DNA of 8,032 nucleotides. Source: Fusobacteriaceae bacterium UBA2433 (lineage in GTDB: Bacteria; Fusobacteriota; Fusobacteriia; Fusobacteriales; Fusobacteriaceae). This document shows, piece after piece, positions 5,646-8,032 of this stretch. A model generated the notes under the pieces. It was given only the letters and a program-made list of their open reading frames with translations. It was not told where the DNA came from and did not search any database. The translations under genes and the position numbers were made by a program. The stretch's first letter is position 1. Each line of letters begins with the position of its first letter. The stretch covers positions 1-8,032 of the forward strand of contig DDQV01000077.1 of the NCBI GenBank assembly GCA_002342785.1, written 5' to 3'.

Positions 5646-7898
5646 TTAATCACATTTTGAATAACCACATGCTCTACAAGAATAGCAACCACCAGATATT
5701 TCTAATATTTCTCCACAATCAGGGCAAACTGCATCATGAGTATCTATTTCATTGTTTTTTTCACTGAGTTTTTCTTCTTTTTGTTTTATAAGGACTTGAG
5801 CAGCTTCATAATCTTTTAAACCTAATTCTTTTTCAAATTCTTTTAATATGTTTAAAATTGCAAGTGGACAAGTATCTCCTTTAGATAATTCTTTTCCTAA
5901 AGCATTTCCTCTAGCAAAAGCAGGGCAACCACTGATACCTTCAATAGATTTTTCTAACATAAATAAATTGCCACCTAATCTCAACATACCTGACATAAAT
6001 ATAGCAACTGCTTGAATGTTTTTCTCACAACCACCAGATCCACTTCTTATTACATACAAATCTTGAATTTTATTTTCACTAGGAGAATACCCAATCATTA
6101 CTTTTAATTTTCCACAACCAATACGTAAATTTTTAGGATAATAGATTGTATCTTCAGCTATACTTTTTAACTTTCCTCTGGGCAGTTCTAAGATTTCTTT
6201 TTCTTTTTGATTTTTTAATGTTAATATTCCTTCACGAGCGCATCCAGATCGATATACAGTAACACCTTTTAATCCTAGTTTCCAAGCTTTTAAGTAGATA
6301 TTTTCAACTTCTTCAGTAGTAGTTTTTTTGATTAGATTTACAGTAGAGGAAATACTCGCATCTATTCTATTTTGCCAAACCGACTGCATCTTCAACCTTT
6401 CAATGGGATCTAAATTTTGAGCTGTCACAAAAAATTCAGGAAGATCTCTTATATTATTAATATTATTTTTTTCCATATATTCTCTGGCAATTGGCGTAAA
6501 GACCTCATAAAAAACATCTTCTCCATGTAAACTTTCTGTTTTTCTTGTATAAGAAAATGCAAAATTAGGTTCAATCCCAGTACTTATTTGTAGCATGGTC
6601 CCAATAGATCCTGTAGGAGCAATCGTAAGCAATTGAGAATTTCTTAAACCATATTTTTTAATTAATTCTATGACCTCTTCATCTGAATTTTCAATTAAAA
6701 ATGGTGATTTTAAAATTACTTCTGAGTCAAATTTAGGATAACTTCCATATTTTTTTGCAAGAAGAGAACTCTCTTTTAGTGCTTCAATAATAATTGTTTT
6801 TCCTAAAATATTAGAAAATTCTATAGATTCTGGAGAACCATATCTTAGATTTAATTGAATAAGTAGATCTCCTAATCCTAAAATGCCTAATCCTATCTGT
6901 CTCCAATCGGTAACAGACTCTCTTTGTTCTTTTAATGGGTGTAATGGTAGACCTTCATCTAAAACATCATTAAGAGCTCTTACACCTATTCTCACAGCTT
7001 TTTTTAATTTTTCAAAATCAAATTCATTTTTAGCTTTATTTAAAAAACTAGGAAGAATCAACGAACCTAATAAACAGCTTCCTCCAGCAGGAAGAGGTTC
7101 TTCTGCACAAGGGTTAGTTCCTGCAAATTCAAAATTTTCATCTTCACTTAAAAGATTCCAACTAGATATTCTATCCCAAAATAACATTCCTGGCTCAGCA
7201 TAATTCCAATTTTGACGTGCTAATTCTTTAAATAATTCTTTTGCTCTTATTTTTTTTTCTACAACTTGATCTGTGTCTAAAACTTCAAATTTTAGCGGAA
7301 ATAATTTATCTTCTTTTACTTTTTTCATAAAATCATCGGTCATTCTAACAGAGATATTAGCTTTTTGAACTTTTGAAAGATCACCTTTTATCTTTATAAA
7401 ATCAGAAATATCTGGATGATCTATAGAAAGAGACATCATAAGTGCCCCTCTTCTTCCATTTTGTCCTATGATCTCTGTTGTAAGGTTGTATAGATCCATA
7501 AAAGATACAGATCCTGTAGTTTCCATAGCAGAATTATTAACTTTAGTTCCTTTTGGTCTTAGATTAGATATATCAATCCCACATCCTCCACCATAAGAAA
7601 AGGTACGAGCTAGATTTTTTGCTGTTTCAAATATAGATTCTAAATTATCTTCTGGTGGTGTTAATACATAACAATTAGAATAAGTTATCTTTCTCCCTAA
7701 TTTATGAAGACCTCTGTTAGCTAGTATTCTTCCAGCAAAAATAAACTCTTTATTAACTATTGTTTCTTTTAATAGAGAATCACCTCCAGAAATTCTGTCT
7801 AGCCACTCTCTAAAACTTTCATCACCATACTTATATTTTTTTTTCCAAATGTCTTGACCTAAAATATTTTTTTCTCCTAACCACTTTGTTTCATTCAA
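5646..7898 (-). CDS. nrdJ: adenosylcobalamin-dependent (class II) ribonucleoside-diphosphate reductase
   Basis: Reduces ribonucleotides to deoxyribonucleotides with a thiyl radical made by coenzyme B12, so it needs no oxygen. The 750-residue protein shows Cys76 in SNCYVLTPP (redox cysteine), the N-x-C-x-E radical-site motif TNPCAEE (Asn262, Cys264, Glu266), and the second redox Cys275 eleven residues later. APTGSIGTM (427-435) is the phosphate-binding loop. A TSCPD domain follows at about 580-680 (with GGC, SGCPAF and GDTCPL). Last comes a cysteine-rich tail with CPDC (725-728) and CRACGYSKC (741-749), probably zinc-binding and a reducible swinging arm. There is no N-terminal ATP cone. The start is TTG at 7898: the upstream frame closes at TAG 7916-7914, the conserved N-terminus begins here, and the ATG at 7894 is out of frame. 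The upstream region carries an NrdR-box match. No cobalamin riboswitch is visible. Confidence 0.96.
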   Translation of the reverse strand: MNETKWLGEKNILGQDIWKKKYKYGDESFREWLDRISGGDSLLKETIVNKEFIFAGRILANRGLHKLGRKITYSNCYVLTPPEDNLESIFETAKNLARTFSYGGGCGIDISNLRPKGTKVNNSAMETTGSVSFMDLYNLTTEIIGQNGRRGALMMSLSIDHPDISDFIKIKGDLSKVQKANISVRMTDDFMKKVKEDKLFPLKFEVLDTDQVVEKKIRAKELFKELARQNWNYAEPGMLFWDRISSWNLLSEDENFEFAGTNPCAEEPLPAGGSCLLGSLILPSFLNKAKNEFDFEKLKKAVRIGVRALNDVLDEGLPLHPLKEQRESVTDWRQIGLGILGLGDLLIQLNLRYGSPESIEFSNILGKTIIIEALKESSLLAKKYGSYPKFDSEVILKSPFLIENSDEEVIELIKKYGLRNSQLLTIAPTGSIGTMLQISTGIEPNFAFSYTRKTESLHGEDVFYEVFTPIAREYMEKNNINNIRDLPEFFVTAQNLDPIERLKMQSVWQNRIDASISSTVNLIKKTTTEEVENIYLKAWKLGLKGVTVYRSGCAREGILTLKNQKEKEILELPRGKLKSIAEDTIYYPKNLRIGCGKLKVMIGYSPSENKIQDLYVIRSGSGGCEKNIQAVAIFMSGMLRLGGNLFMLEKSIEGISGCPAFARGNALGKELSKGDTCPLAILNILKEFEKELGLKDYEAAQVLIKQKEEKLSEKNNEIDTHDAVCPDCGEILEISGGCYSCRACGYSKCD

Positions 7899-7904
7899 AA
7901 TAAT

Positions 7905-7912
7905 CCCACCCC
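7905..7912 (-). promoter_or_regulatory. atypical ribosome binding site of nrdJ
   Basis: GGGGTGGG, 6 nt before the TTG start, replaces the AGGAGG seen for gnd, zwf, aroQ and the OLD gene. It overlaps the degenerate second NrdR-like box. The weak site together with a TTG codon suggests limited translation initiation. Confidence 0.5.
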
Positions 7913-7924
7913 ACTATATAGTTT
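7909..7924 (-). promoter_or_regulatory. nrdR box: degenerate second NrdR-like box
   Basis: AAACTATATAGTGGGG holds a perfect 10-bp palindrome ACTATATAGT (7921-7912). It matches about 12 of 16 positions of the NrdR box when ungapped. Its centre is 30 bp from the centre of the better box upstream, close to the three-turn spacing usual for paired NrdR boxes. The right arm is poor, so alone it would not be called. Confidence 0.35.
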
Positions 7925-7938
7925 ATATTTTATGATTT

Positions 7939-7954
7939 TAACTAAATATTGTGT
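7939..7954 (-). promoter_or_regulatory. nrdR box: NrdR box upstream of nrdJ
   Basis: ACACAATATTTAGTTA agrees with the published NrdR consensus ACACwATATwTwGTGT at 14 of 16 positions, failing only at the last two bases. NrdR is the ATP/dATP-sensing repressor of ribonucleotide reductase genes. The box lies about 40 nt before the nrdJ start, just downstream of the likely transcription start, a position suited to repression. No nrdR gene is in the window. Confidence 0.65.
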
Positions 7955-7967
7955 TTTTCACTCCTAT

Positions 7968-7976
7968 AATATACCA
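7968..7976 (-). promoter_or_regulatory. candidate extended -10 promoter of nrdJ
   Basis: TGGTATATT on the minus strand is an extended -10 (TGn plus TATATT). It is preceded by long A/T tracts that could act as an UP element, but by no recognisable -35. Transcription would begin near 7961, leaving a leader of about 60 nt that contains both NrdR-like boxes. Confidence 0.4.
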
Positions 7977-7993
7977 TCAATTTATTATTTTTT

Positions 7994-8028
7994 ATACTAT
8001 AAATAAATAAAATAAAAATTTATAGTAT
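7994..8028. repeat. 11-bp inverted repeat, nearly all A/T
   Basis: ATACTATAAAT (7994-8004) and ATTTATAGTAT (8018-8028) are perfect inverted arms around a 13-nt A-rich loop. On the plus strand the second arm is followed by T residues to the window edge. With one G-C pair in the stem it would be a weak terminator; it may instead be an operator or part of the neighbouring gene's control region. Only its right flank is cut off. Confidence 0.6.
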
Positions 8029-8032
8029 TTTT

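Noticed and set aside
6883..7203. Plus-strand open frame of 106 codons
   Set aside because: It is antisense to a conserved part of nrdJ, including the radical-site region, and shows no motif or ribosome site.
7899..8032. Cobalamin riboswitch upstream of the B12-dependent nrdJ
   Set aside because: The leader of about 60 nt is too short, and no B12-box-like conserved core is visible.

Overview
The window is AT-rich throughout, and most genes carry strong AGGAGG Shine-Dalgarno sequences placed 6-7 nt before the start. zwf ends in TGA and Trp is written TGG, so the standard bacterial code applies. This fits a low-GC anaerobe or fermenter such as a Fusobacteriota or Clostridia-like bacterium. I cannot fix the phylum from this window alone.

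Layout, left to right. (1) Positions 42-3104, minus strand: a compact operon transcribed gnd -> zwf -> pgl. It encodes all three enzymes of the oxidative pentose phosphate branch and is translationally coupled (the gnd stop lies in the zwf ribosome site; zwf and pgl overlap by ATGA). (2) Positions 3105-3245: a divergent intergenic region with an extended -10 for the operon and a weaker candidate promoter for the gene to the right. (3) Positions 3246-4601, plus strand: a stand-alone, short OLD-family ATPase/TOPRIM nuclease, the only accessory-looking and possibly defensive gene here. (4) Positions 4596-4621: a perfect 12-bp palindrome holding the stop codons of both convergent neighbours. (5) Positions 4616-5591, minus strand: aroQ (type II dehydroquinase) followed, with an 8-nt overlap, by a pseudopilin-like membrane-anchored protein lacking a normal prepilin cleavage site. 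(6) Positions 5646-7898, minus strand: nrdJ, the adenosylcobalamin-dependent ribonucleotide reductase, starting at TTG. (7) Positions 7899-8032: the nrdJ upstream region with an extended -10, one good NrdR-box match, a degenerate second box one NrdR spacing away, and an all-but-one A/T hairpin at the window edge.

Functionally, the left operon would supply NAD(P)H and ribulose 5-phosphate, and NrdJ turns ribonucleotides into deoxyribonucleotides without oxygen. AroQ feeds the shikimate pathway. The OLD protein has no metabolic link to these neighbours. I see no rRNA, tRNA, CRISPR array or insertion sequence. The strongest points for follow-up are the NrdR-type control region, the lone OLD nuclease, the degenerate pseudopilin coupled to aroQ, and the possible hairpin across the nrdJ-aroQ gap.
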